Positions 35,980-47,148 of a stretch of 64,000 bases of DNA are shown here, piece by piece. The notes under the pieces were generated by a model. That model was not told the origin of the DNA and did no database searches. It saw only the letters and a program-made list of their open reading frames with translations. The first letter of the stretch is position 1. Each line of letters starts with the position of its first letter. The position numbers were made by a program, and so were the translations under genes. The DNA is taken from positions 1-64,000 of the forward strand of contig SKCR01018441.1 in assembly GCA_019454045.1 (NCBI GenBank), read 5' to 3'. Origin of the DNA: Zanthoxylum bungeanum. Taxonomy: Eukaryota > Streptophyta > Magnoliopsida > Sapindales > Rutaceae.

Positions 35980-38140
35980 TGGTAATTGGATAATATGACC
36001 CATAGCGTCACTATTTGTACAGATCACGGTGTTGTTGTACAAATTAACTATGTGACAAGGAAATTGCACTCTCATCATTTGTGATTAGATCACCATAGAT
36101 AATAAAATGAAGAGAGGTCCATATGATTAGTTCCTGGATTGAGATGATATGAGACAGTATCAATCCCCGAAGGATTAATCATTAAATATCCCTAGCCAAA
36201 GTATTATCGAGACTGGACATCGATAATGCGGAATAGGCTAGTATTGCACTGTGCGCGTTGTGTGAGGGCACAACGGCATAGTTCTCATATATATAAGTAT
36301 TGGATACTTATGCAAGTGCGATAGGAGGTCGTGTTTCACCGATGGTACGGGAAACAGCTTCGCTCTGGATAGACCCCTCGGAATCCCATTGGTATTATGA
36401 CTAGTGTGTCTATGGGAGGCCGAAATCGAGGTAGGTGTGTATAGTCTTAACCTGAGACTTGCATCGCTAATACTTGCGATAATCGGTAGACTTTGGTCTT
36501 GGTGGTACAGGGCTTTAACCGGTTCTGTGTACACCACTTCCGGGTTTATCAGAGAGTCGTAGTGTATTGGGTGTGATGTCGAGACGGAAGTGTCACTTCA
36601 GTCATATTGGAGTTGATGTCACGCAGGATACGGTACTAGTGCTCTTGAGTGTTGCGCAACCAATCGGGATATTGTGACCAGGTCATGTATATCCGATTAT
36701 AGAGACTATGTTACCAGACATCCGATATGTGTTTCGGACGGGGCAGACACTTATCCAGCCCCAGCCCTAGCACGTGATTATCCGATACTGGCCGATGTAC
36801 ACAATACTACGGTATACTACGCTTGATACAGATCTATATATTCCTGTAAGAATATTTCTGGAGAATTGGGTAGGCATGGCGTTTTGCTAGAGGCTAACCT
36901 TGTCTTGTAAATCGGTATAAACGTAGTACGAGGTACTTACGTGTTCGGATAGTCCGACGACCGTATTTACTGCCAACATATCCGGAGATCTCATGGGTCG
37001 GTTCCCGAAGATTCACCGATGACGTATTACTCGCACTTAGATTAATCTGGGATTAATTAGAAGAGAGAGAGATAGAATTAATCTGGGATTAATTCGATGA
37101 GAGAGAAAATTAATCTGGGATTAATTGCCGAGATATTTTATCTGGGATAAAATATTAATTAAAGAGAGAGAACGATTAATTTGGAATCGAATAAAAATAA
37201 AATAATATATTCGATATATTATTAGAAATTGGATTTCGACGCGGAATTAAAATTAGATTTTAATTCGGGCGAACGAATTAATTTAGAATTAATTCGTTAG
37301 CGACGTGAATAGTGAATTCGCTAGGCGTAATCATTTAATTACGACGCGACGGAAAATTCGTTAATTTGGAATTAGCGAACCCGAGCCCAAGAGTGATTGC
37401 GAGCGCATTCGCATTTCGAATTCGAACGCGGCATGCGAGTCACATCAAGCGTCAAATCGTTTGTCACATCATGCGTCAAATCAATTGTCACTTAGAGTGA
37501 TGTGACTTGACACATATCACTTTATTAAAGTGATGTGATGTGACTTAAAGTAAAAAGTAGAAATGATGGTAATAAGTTATTGAAGCTTTTGCTTTAATTT
37601 TAAATAGAAAAAGTAAATGGTTTATTACATATATATTTTGGAAATTATATAACCTTTTTTACTTTTTTATTTTCTACTTATCACTCTCTCTCTCACATGC
37701 AAAGGACATACGGTCCTTTCTCTTTCCCTCCCATTTTTCTTCTCTTCTTCTTCTCGGCTCACTGCCGATTCTTCTTCTCTTCTTCTGTTTTTCACCGAAA
37801 ATTTGAGAAGCAAGATGAAGATAAACTAGTGCTAGCACACTCTAGGAGTGATACAAAGGTGATAGGGAAGTGAGTTTGTGAGCATGGAAGCTTGAAGCTT
37901 GGAGCTTCAATGGTGGTCTTCAATGGCCGAAAATGGTGAGCACCAAACCAGTCCAAACCGCACAGCCCACTGCAAGGAGAAGCTACTGCCGTGACTTGGA
38001 GGGAGCCAAAAACGCATCTTGTTCTTCATCCATCAAAACCGAATTCAATGTGAGTTGATTCCGCCACCTCCTTTGATGTGTTCATATATGGTTTTTTATG
38101 CATGTTTTGTGATCCTTGGGACTTTGATTTAACTCTTTCA
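35980..38140 (+). repeat. 3' LTR of copia element D
   Basis: Follows GTGGGAGAT. The first bases are altered (TGGTAATTGGATAA in place of TGTTGGATAA). It ends ACTCTTTCA and is followed by AAGC of the hAT host. The palindrome array is at 37040-37160. Confidence 0.9.
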
Positions 38141-38451
38141 AAGCATTGTGCCTATGACTGTGTGTGTTTTTAAATCAGTTACAGTTTTTTTTGAATTCAC
38201 ATTAAAAGAAGCCTCAAAGGTTCAGATCGAAAGGTACGTGGAAAAAATTATTTTTTTTTGGATAATCGATTGCTGGTACGAAGTTACACTTTTTTTTTTC
38301 TGTTCTGTAATGTTACGTTTTGTTTTTCTGATCTGCTTTGTAATTTTTGTTTATGTTATGTTCTGAATTTTTTTTTATTTGGGTGCATGTGTTGGTACGT
38401 GATCTCTCTAGTCATTTGTAATATTACATTAGGTTTTGGTATCTGATTTTT

Positions 38452-38557
38452 AAGTAATATTTACATTTGTGATTATTTTAGTTGTTGAACGATGGCATAT
38501 TTTAAAGTAATATTTACATTTGTGATTATTTTAGTTGTTGAACGATGGCATATTTAC
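38452..38557 (+). repeat. 53-bp tandem duplication in the hAT element
   Basis: AAGTAATATTTACATTTGTG to GATGGCATATTT occurs twice back to back (38452 and 38505) with no differences over most of its length, just upstream of the transposase coding part. Confidence 0.85.
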
Positions 38558-38570
38558 AGGAAAATAGAGA

Positions 38571-40670
38571 CCAATGAAAGTGATATGGCGTACACAGTTA
38601 ATGACTATCCAAGCATTGGAATTGATTATGTAGATAATTTAATTGAAATGGAATAAGAGATAGAAAAAAGTTTCCCAGCAACGAACGAAACACAATCAAG
38701 GAAATTAACTTCAAAAGTTTAGACTTTGTTCTACAAGTTGCCAGGAAAGCATTTTCCAGACAAAAAAAAGTGAGATCGAGATGTAGAAAGTGTGGTATTG
38801 AGTACATAACTGTAACTTCTTCCGGCACCAGTAATAGGAAAAGGCATTTACAAGTTTGTCCAAAATTGAAGATGCGTGATCCCAAACAGATGATGTTAGA
38901 TCATGGTGATGGTAGCATATTAACTCGTGTTCCAAAGTTTAAAGCTTATGTTTTTCGTGAGTTAGTATCTATTGCCATTATTATGCAAGATTTGCCATTT
39001 CAATTTGTTGAGTATAAGGGTATTAGGAAAATGATGAAGTATTTGTGTGATGAAGTGACATTTATCTCTAAGAACACTGCAAAAGTTAATGTGCTAAAGA
39101 TACACATAAGGAAAAAGTAAATCTTAAAAGCATGTTTGAACAAACTCCTAGTAGAATATGTCTAACTATCAATCTATGGACTTCTATTACTACATATGGT
39201 TATTTGTGTCCAACTGCACATTTCATAGATAAAGAATGGAATTTACATAAAAGAGTGTTGAATTTCTATGAAATGCCAACTCCACACACTGGGGTTGCCT
39301 TGGCTGAGAAATTATTGTCATTGTTATGTCATTGGGGTATTGAGAAAAAAATATTTTCATTGACAGTAGATATGCTTCAAGTATGATGTTTGTGTTCTTA
39401 TGTTGAAGAGTCAATTGAAATTAAGGAATGATCTAATATCTGATGGAGATTTTTTTTCATATTCGATGTTGTGCTCATATTCTCAATTTGATTGTTCATG
39501 ATGGGTTGAAAGAAATTGAGATAGAAATAGAGAAAGCTCGTGATAATGTGAAATATGTCAAAGGGTCTCAAACTAGGAAAAGAAATTTTTGGAGTGCATT
39601 AAGCAAGTATCTCTAGATGAAAAGAAAGGGTTAAGAGAAGATGTTCCTAAAAGATGGAATTCTATTTTTCTTATGCTTGAGGGTGTAGTATATTATAAAA
39701 CTGCTTTTTTTTCATTTGCAATTGAGTGATTCCAATTATAAGAGTTGTCCTTTTGAAGAAGAGTGGAGAAAAATAGAGAAAATTGGAAAATTCTTGTCTA
39801 TGTTTTATGAGATTACATGTATTTTCTCCGGGACAAAGTACCCCTTCAAATTTATACTTTCCTAAGGTGTTTCCAGTTAAAGTAAATTTGGACCAATTAG
39901 TGGCGGATGGAGATGATTACATGAAAAGTATAGCAAAGAAAATGATCACAAAATTTCAGAAGTATTGGTTTGATTTTTGCACCATTTTAACAATAGCTTG
40001 CATATTAGATCCCCAATATAAGATGTCATTCATTGAGTTTACCTATAAAAAGGTATATGGTGAAGATTCACAGGAGTTAAAAAATGTTCAAAATAAATTA
40101 TTTTCCTTATTTGATGAGTACCAATTGGCCGGACCATCATCCTCTTCTTCATCCACTCTTACCCAATTTAATCATATTAGTACAAGTTCAAGACGTAAGG
40201 AAAATACATTGAACCAAAGCTTGGATAACTTTAAGGTAAGTTTATTAGTTATACTTGTTTTGGCTTTATATTATTATTATTATTATTTAGATATCTTTTG
40301 ATTATTCATATTTGTACTTATTTTAAAGGAGTTCGATGACTTCCAAAGCTTAAATTTTGATTCATTTGTCCGAAAATCTAAAATGGAACTCTATTTGGAT
40401 GAACCACGAGTTGATAAGAAGCATGAATTAGACATTCTAAATTTTTGGAAAGGAAGCGAATTTCGTTATCCTACCCTTGCTTCCATGGCTCATGATATCT
40501 TGACCATTTCAATATCCATTGTTGCATCAGAATCAGCTTTTAGTGTTGGTGGTCGAGTTCTCGATCAATTTTGAAGTTCATTAAAGCCAGATACGACGGA
40601 AGCGATTATAACCACAAGAGATTGGATGCTCTGAGAGATTGGTAAGTGATCAATTTCTAAATTTTTCATT
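38571..40670 (+). pseudogene. hAT transposase pseudogene (BED finger, RNase-H fold, dimerisation domain)
   Basis: Reads in pieces. A BED zinc finger lies at about 38720-38860 (TLFYKLPGKHFPD, CRKC, HLQVC). Then follow FEQTPSRICLTINLWTS (39133), the hAT core RCCAHILNLIVHDGLKEIE (about 39458), a DUF4413-like block KKMITKFQKYWFDFCTIL (39925), and the C-terminal dimerisation region ASESAFSVGGRVLDQF (40525), with SSLKPDTTEAIITTRDWM after a stop. A GT-AG intron is likely at 40236-40328. Stops include TAA for CAA (in MEQEIE), TAG for TGG (in the BED Trp) and TGA for CGA (after DQF). All are C-to-T or G-to-A changes, as expected from methylated DNA. Frameshifts lie near 39116 and 39385. Confidence 0.85.
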
Positions 40671-40857
40671 AATTTAGATATCCTTTGGAAATATGTTTCT
40701 TAATGGTGTTGTACTATTATTTCTCAAATAAGATCAATAATTATATGGATGGTGAAATCTCTTATTTTATACTTTCACATTCTGTTGTAGAAGTTTTGAA
40801 TATGAATGCCTTAGTACATTTTTACATGACCGTGAGGCTAGAAGATTAAGCCATTAA

Positions 40858-41001
40858 GGGATGCATTTGGTAGTGTGGTGCTGTGGAAAAAAAATATTGT
40901 AGCTATGAAATAAATTTAATTGTGATGGAAATATTTTTACACTTTAGTGTTGTAGCTTAAAAGCTACAACTCCCCACAGCAGTACCAAACCAAACCCACC
41001 C
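40858..41001. mobile_element. Tourist-like MITE (PIF/Harbinger type) in the hAT element
   Basis: 144 bp with imperfect inverted ends: GGGATGCATTTGGTAGTGTG against GGGTGGGTTTGGTTTGGTAC on the other strand, both running into a CTGTGG word. TAA lies on both sides (40855-40857 and 41002-41004), matching the 3-bp target of this superfamily. No coding capacity. Confidence 0.65.
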
Positions 41002-41659
41002 TAAATATAGAGTTATGCTGAACAAATTTGTTTTTTATGGAAATGTTGCTATTGTAAATGTCACGAATGGATTGTATTGTAGATTAATTTTTTTAATCAA
41101 TTTTTTATATGTAAATTTTTAATGATTCAGATTGAGATTTTTTTAATTCATATGATTGGAATTGATAATTCTTTTCATTAAAAATAGTTGTATGCTTTCT
41201 TTTGTATTTTGTCAATGAATATGCTAAAGAATATGAATGCTGAGATTTATATTTATTTGCCTGCTTTCTTAACTATATGTATTATTTATATTTATTTATA
41301 GAAAATCATGTAGTCACCATGGACTAACTTTCTGAAAATATTATGGAAATGAGTATTAACAATACTACTCCATCAGCAAAGAGTGGCAATAGTCCTAGTG
41401 ATTATGTGGAAGTTTGACAGTAAAATTCTTTCTCTGAACTCTAAATTTTTCAAAAATATTTTTTTTCCCAGATGATAATGATAAAGATGTTTGTCGTCTC
41501 AACTTGTGTTCGAGATTTTGGTCAAAATGTGTTTTGAAGATTTTTAAGTATATTATGTAATTTATTTATAATTAAAATCTGGAACTTGTTGTAAGGGTTT
41601 TTAGACTATAACAATGAATATGTTATTGAATATGGTATGGATGTTTAAATTTTGTATTT

Positions 41660-41960
41660 TATTTTGATTAAACGAATCGAATTACGAATATTCGATTATT
41701 AAACGAATACAAAATTTGATTCATTTAATTTTATATAAACGAATCAGATGCGAATATTCGTTTAGTAAACGAATAATAAATTCGATTCGATTCATTTGAC
41801 TTTATGTAAATGAATTGAATATGAATATTCGATTATTAAACGAATCGAATCTGAATCCTAATATCAGGATTCGTTTAATAAATGAATCGAATTCGAATTT
41901 AGTGCATTACAATTCGATTCGTTTAGTATTCGTCACGAATTCGATTCGTCGATTCGTTTT
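41660..41960. repeat. Right subterminal repeats of the hAT element
   Basis: Dense array of ATTCGTTTAATAAACGAAT-like palindromes and half-sites running to the right terminal repeat. The 76-codon frame at 41815-42045 is a by-product of this array. Confidence 0.7.
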
Positions 41961-42179
41961 GCCACCCCTAAATTGGTTAGACCCATTAGATCCCAATTTT
42001 TTGGGCGAAATCACCTCGTTGACTTACTTAGGTGTTGAGATGTGATCAAACCTTTACACACACACTGTGAGTCTGGCTTATATGATTTATTCAAGAATTT
42101 AGATTTGAGCTGTTTTGGGTTCTTTGAAGGTTCTTAGGTTTCGTTGATAAGTATTCTCAAAGGACGGTACAATGTGTAA

Positions 42180-42453
42180 TTCCCATGATATTTTTGTTTA
42201 GTTAGTTTTATTTTTGTATTTTTACGTGATTGCATGTGTGTGTTAAATGAAGTTTGTGGGTTTCATCATTGAAAGCCCTCACGAGACTATAACTCGTTCA
42301 CTAGGGTCACCTAAGGGTTAAAGGCTTGTTGCATAGCTAAATGCAATCGTGATCCCTACAAAAGTGGCTTTGGTTAATTTATTTTTTAGTTTGTTTATTT
42401 TATTTTATTTTTATTTGTCTTGCTCGAGGATAAGAAAATTGTTAAGTTTGGGG
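42180..42453 (+). mobile_element. 3' end of an Athila-like gypsy internal region
   Basis: Ends CTTGCTCGAGGATAAG then AAGTTTGGGGTG, a polypurine tract in the context typical of Athila elements ('clever' CTCGAGGA...AAGTTTGGGG). Coding sequence is not seen; the upstream part has been lost at the hAT insertion side. Confidence 0.55.
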
Positions 42454-43580
42454 TGTGACGAGCAGTTAGTATACGCATATTTCCCGCTCATTTATCTTAA
42501 TATTCTGTGGGTGATATCTTACTTTATGAGCTAATTAATGTGTTTTAGGTGATTATTGCAGGTCAAAATAATATCACGACTCAAGGAATTTATCTAGGGA
42601 TGAGAACGGTAATATACAGAGTAAATCAGGAAAAATTCTGAGTCAAAACATATGTCCCGACACTAGCCACGCGTCGAGACGCGTGCATTAAGCAAATTGA
42701 GTCAATGAGCATATTTTGTCAACATCGCGAAGCATCGAAAAGAAGAGTGAGTGTTGCGATGCACTCCACGCGCGTACCAACACGGGAGATTTTTCCCTAG
42801 TCCGCCCAGAATCTGATTTTTAAGTATGAAACACCCACTGGACCTCCTATTTAAATACAAGTTCATCCCAAAACCTATTATCAAGTCTTATAACATATCT
42901 TGGAGCCTCTTGTGCATAAAATAACACCTAGAGTAAGACAAGAACAAATCCATCAATCGGAGTTGGAGTTTGAATACGAAGACTGCAAACGAGAGTTTCT
43001 TTCTTCCATTTTCTCTCTATCTTTATTTTTATGAGTTATTACCTTGTTATAATGATTAGCTTATTTTTATTGAATATTATGAGTAGCTAATTCATTAAAT
43101 CTAGGGTTGTAACGGATCCCGAGCATGTTTAATTAATTTAATTATATATTTTTATTCTTTTGGGTTTTTTATTGATTATTTATTATTCTTTATGCTTTGA
43201 CACATTTTATTTGTTTGGCCACTAATAAAATAAACTTGGTAAATCCATAAAAACTTGACAGAGGGAAATTGGTTTAGCTGTGGGAATAATAGTGTATGAT
43301 CTTATTCGTTGAATAGATTTCCTTACATGATAGAAATATACCAAAAGGGTACGCTTAACCAATATTAGAACCTGACCTTAATGAATTCGGTTTAATTTAA
43401 TTAACATAGACATATAGTTAATAGATTTAACCTGAATACATTTACATGACCATCGGAAGAGGCTTGTGGATAATTTAGTGTTCTAGGTTAATAATTAGTA
43501 ACAACAACCCAGTTGCATGGAAATTACCTGGACTCATTGCTTGCATGTTTAGGTGAAATTACAAACCTGGGTTCTTCTAT
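42454..43580 (+). repeat. Athila-like 3' LTR
   Basis: Starts TGTGACGAGCAG after the polypurine tract. TATTTAAATACAAG at 42848 is a TATA candidate. The interior has the Athila-style order: a GACGCG-rich part, GGAGTTGGAGTTTGAATACGAAG, a TTTCTTTCTTCC leader and 'gagtagctaattcattaaatctagggttg'. The right end is approximate. Confidence 0.5.
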
Positions 43581-43775
43581 CTATAAGTTTTTCCCAACGT
43601 GTGTTATTTAATTTTTATTTATTTTTCAATTACATCAATTAAACCAACTATTCTTCTCAAGTTAGTCTTGGTATTAAAAAGAAATATTAAGTCTCTGAGA
43701 GTTCGACATTCGACTAATAGCCCTGTATTAATTGAGCAATATGTGCGCTTGCATGTTAGATTTATTATATCGCGA

Positions 43776-43889
43776 TCAGTGAGATATGTGTACATGAATT
43801 TTATCATACCATTCATGTTTATGTCAGAGGCTCATGGAGATGGTTGGACTGTATCATGTTGGTCATATCCTAGATATCTTGGGATGTGA
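43776..43889 (+). repeat. End of a gypsy LTR
   Basis: Ends CTTGGGATGTGACA, directly before a primer site. It is related to the inverted LTR at 48105 (TGTCACATCCCAA...TCAGATGAGAC on plus), and its start resembles 47097-47140. Confidence 0.65.
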
Positions 43890-43893
43890 CAAA

Positions 43894-43908
43894 ATTGGTA
43901 TCAGAGCA
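43894..43908 (+). other. Primer-binding site of the gypsy element
   Basis: TTGGTATCAGAGCATTG four bases after the LTR end; initiator tRNA-Met type, as used by chromoviruses. Confidence 0.75.
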
Positions 43909-44089
43909 TTGTATAGAGGTCTATGACTACGGTGGTATGGTCATGATGCCTTACATGCAGTGTATATCTGGGGATCTCGTATGTAAGACATCACCCTTTC
44001 GGGTTCCATCAACTCCAAATAAGTTCTCGAATCTATTCCAATAGAATTCTTTATACATCATGTTGCTTAAGCTTTTTCTTATTCTTGAA

Positions 44090-45374
44090 ACAGAAACTGA
44101 TGGTCCCAAAGAGACGTTTGCCCGCTAGCGCAAACCCAGCTGCATTTGCTCTTATTTAGACCCCTCTGGAACCCCAAGATTTCGTAGAGAAGCCCAGTGC
44201 AGGCCCTAATATGGGTATTTTTGCTCGAGACATGAATCACATGCGACAGTCCATGGATAAGTTGGTGGAACTACTTTCTCATCTACATCAACAACAACCA
44301 ACATAATTGCCTATGAGATGACAACCCCCACCCACTTCAGTACCTCCGCATGTTGACATTCAAACACCCATTTAGATTCCAGACGAACCCAGACATACAG
44401 TAGCTGTGTCACTAACTGATTTTGTAAGATGCACCCTCCGATTTGTTCGGGTGTAGATTCAGGCGCAAATCCGAGTGGGTTTATTCAAGAACCCAACATA
44501 ATTTATGTAGCATTCAGTTGCACCCCAATGAGATCGGTTGAGCTTGTGAGTTTTTAGCTAAGTGATGTTGCATATGAGTGGTTTACCTCCCTTATTGATA
44601 GGAGGAGTGTCTCAGTCCACCGCTGGCTTGGTCAGAGTTTAGTAAGGCGTTCATATGCCATTTTCTACTAAATAGTGTTAGGGATGCCAAGGCTCGATAA
44701 TTCAAGCAATAAGAGCAGATGTCAGTTGTAGAGTACAATATTCGCTTCACGTAAATTTCCCCCTGTGTTCATCACCTGATAGACACGGAAAGGATGAAGA
44801 TGGAATTATTTGTGAATGGGCAGAAATATTATTTGTATAGATAGATCCGGATATCAGACTTTACCACCTATGCTAATGTTTTAGATGATACCCTACGTTT
44901 GGAAATACAGGCAAGAGAAAGCAATGCCAAGAGTGAATTTAGGAAGAAGAGCAAGACAGAAGGATCTGGCAAGTTTCCACCATGTGGGTACAACAAGGCT
45001 CAGAGTCTATCTACTCAATAGAACACCCTTGTGAGGAAGAGTGTGTCTACTAACAGGGGGCCCACTCAAAGATTGAGGCAAGATGTCGCCTCTCAATCAG
45101 CTTCTTCAGCTCCAGCATTCCCATATGTCAGAAATATGGGCAACGACATTTAGGTCTATGTATCAGGGCAATGGGTGTTTATTTCAGATGCCGTCAGCTA
45201 GGTCACATGAGCATATATTCTCTTTAGCCCCCAAACCCCTCCAGTTCTGGTTAGAAAGCACCAATTACAGCACCAACTTGACCCTCTGTAGGTCGAGGAT
45301 ATAGTGACAGTGTTTATACATCATCCAATATGGGCCAGACTTCAGCAGGCAGGGGCTAGGCTAGGGTTTTCGCT
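44090..45374 (+). pseudogene. gag: Tekay-like gypsy gag remnant
   Basis: Starts near VPKRRLPASANPAA (about 44101), followed by DMNHMRQSMDKLVELLSHLHQQ. Later fragments read LTDFVRCTLRF and a degenerate zinc knuckle, CRQLGHM, near 45188. Stops occur throughout. The order LTR, Met primer site, gag, protease fits a chromovirus of the Tekay/Del kind; assignment to that lineage is by overall resemblance. Confidence 0.6.
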
Positions 45375-45666
45375 TTGACACCCCAGAATGTTCAGGCATT
45401 TAATATCGTAGTCGTAGGTATATTAATTGTTAACTCCTATCACGCCAGAGTATTATTTGATCCAGGTGCCACACACTCTTTCATATCATGGCATTTTGCA
45501 TCCCTCATAGACAATAAAGCTGAGAAATTAGACACACTTTTTTTAGTTATCTCCTGTAGGGCACGCTATTCCAACAGATAGGGTTATCAGATCATGTGCA
45601 GTTCAAGTTGGTGAAGACTTATATCCAACTAACATTATCTTACTAGACATGTTAGATTTCGATGTA
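45375..45666 (+). pseudogene. Tekay-like retropepsin remnant
   Basis: Open for 68 codons from 45375 (LTPQNVQAFNIVVVGILIVNSYHARVLFDPGATHSFIS split over its length). The catalytic motif DSGATH is DPGATH here, so the active-site Ser is lost. After a frameshift the reading continues to LLDMLDFDV. It then breaks at 45666 into LTR-like sequence; RT, RNase H and integrase are deleted. Confidence 0.7.
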
Positions 45667-47148
45667 GGGGATTATGTCACGACGCGTAAGGACTTATGTT
45701 GCAACGTGACCCAAAATGGGACTCTCTAACTTGAATCTCATTGGGTTCGCGTCATGACGCGTTGAAAGTTGCATCACAACGCGACTTAAATTAAAGCTTT
45801 CTGACTTGTAGCATATTTTTTTCCCGTTACGATGCAGGTTGGGTAGTGTCATGACGCGCACGGCTTAGCATCGCGATGTGCGCTACCTTGCATCATGAAG
45901 CAGAGTCAAATTTATGACCTGCTTTCTTTTAAGCTCTATCTCGTCCTGGGATGTCAAATAGCCCCCCCCCCCCTTGACTTCATTTTCGACATGAGTACAC
46001 ACATGCTTAGAATAGTAAATATTATTCTAATCGTATTACGACCATATGTTTATAGATCCTGCTTAAAAAGTTCCATCCAGCACCATGCGACAACACGAGC
46101 CATAGGATTAGCACAAGTTCTATGAGTGGATGTTATTATTTTCATGTTTTCTGATTTCAAATTTTTTATAATTTGAATTTTTTCATGTTTTCTGATTTCA
46201 AATTTTTTATAATTTAAATTTAAGTTTCGTATGAATATCAAGATTTAGACTTATATAACCATGTTTCTGACTTGTTACTTTTACATGTTACATTATTTGA
46301 GAATATGTTTCACTTCCAGATCATGGCAATTATGTATGATTTTGAAGAATATGATTATGGTTTTCAAGATTATGATATATGACTTAGCTTATTTCCAAGT
46401 AATAAAATGATTTCAAATGCCAACAGAGTGTCGACCCCTCATGTTTAGATACTCGAGTATGCTCTTTATACCTAATGGTTCTTGAAACCAATTTAGGCTT
46501 ATTCATGTTAATGTACACAATCCATTGTTTACACGGTGCTAGGTTCGCGCTAAGTAGGTTTCACGCCCATAGGCTACTATACGAGTGCGGATTTTTACAA
46601 CAGACTTACAAGTACATGTTTCATGAGTTTTTCTACGCTATGTTTCACACATGGGATTTACTTTCAGAAAATATGTTTTCATGAGCATGATGTTACAAGT
46701 ACGCAAGTAATTTTACAAGCTTTAATGTTTCATATTTTTACTTTCATTATTCACTCACTAGGTCGTATCAACAACTTACCCCACCCCCAACCACTCAGTT
46801 TTTTGATTGCAGGACTTGATCATAACATTCTCTTTGCGAGGACTCCCTTTTTCAGTTCGGATGGATTGGAGGAGATGGACGCCACCCGTAGTCTTAAAGT
46901 TATTCACGTCATAGGTCCACTTTTGTCATTTTGATATGTTCGGCCATGAAGCCTCTCGATATTTGAACACTGTCATGTTATGTATAGTCCACTCAACCAT
47001 TTCAAGTGTAACCCGTTATTATATATAAGTTATGCATATTTTATAGAAATTGGCATGTTGTTGTATGATCTAGAGTATGCATATTCAAGTTGAGTCATGG
47101 TGAGATACATGTATATGAATTTTATCATACTATGCATATTTATAAGTA
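45667..47148 (+). repeat. Gypsy LTR, partial, joined to the protease remnant
   Basis: Related to 5550-6225 over its first 750 bp. It includes a run of 14 C at 45962 and a local duplication of TTTCATGTTTTCTGATTTCA (46140 and 46182). Its last part (GTGAGATACATGTATATGAA) matches the LTR end at 43780. It is cut at 47148 by the start of another LTR. The 103-codon frame at 46623-46934 has no recognisable family. Confidence 0.55.

Larger units (their letters stand above)
28130..38140 (+). mobile_element. Ty1/copia element D inserted in the hAT element
   Basis: 5' LTR 28130-30289, primer site TGGTATCAGA at 30291, polypurine tract GTGGGAGAT before the 3' LTR at about 35980, 3' LTR to 38140. The host sequence AAAGC lies before the element and (A)AGC after it, giving a 4-5 bp duplication. 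It is the same family as element A (same leader phrases, same LTR palindromes). The LTRs are very similar to each other, yet the internal region has no long frame and lacks the RT catalytic parts. Confidence 0.9.
27516..41970 (+). mobile_element. hAT (Ac-like) DNA transposon, decayed, split by copia D
   Basis: The left end TAGTGGTGACAA matches the inverted right end (TAGGGGTGGCAA on the minus strand). The flanking 8-bp duplications are GGTTGGTT (27508-27515) and AATTGGTT (41971-41978), two G/A differences apart. Both ends carry arrays of CGATTCGTTTAATAAACG-like palindromes, and between them is a hAT transposase pseudogene. Without copia D the element is about 4.4 kb, a normal autonomous size. 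A TATA-like TATATAAA is at 27839. Confidence 0.85.

Noticed and set aside
45962..45975. Run of 14 C as a functional site
   Set aside because: Simple homopolymer expansion in an LTR fragment; the related copy at about 5810 has only CCCCC.
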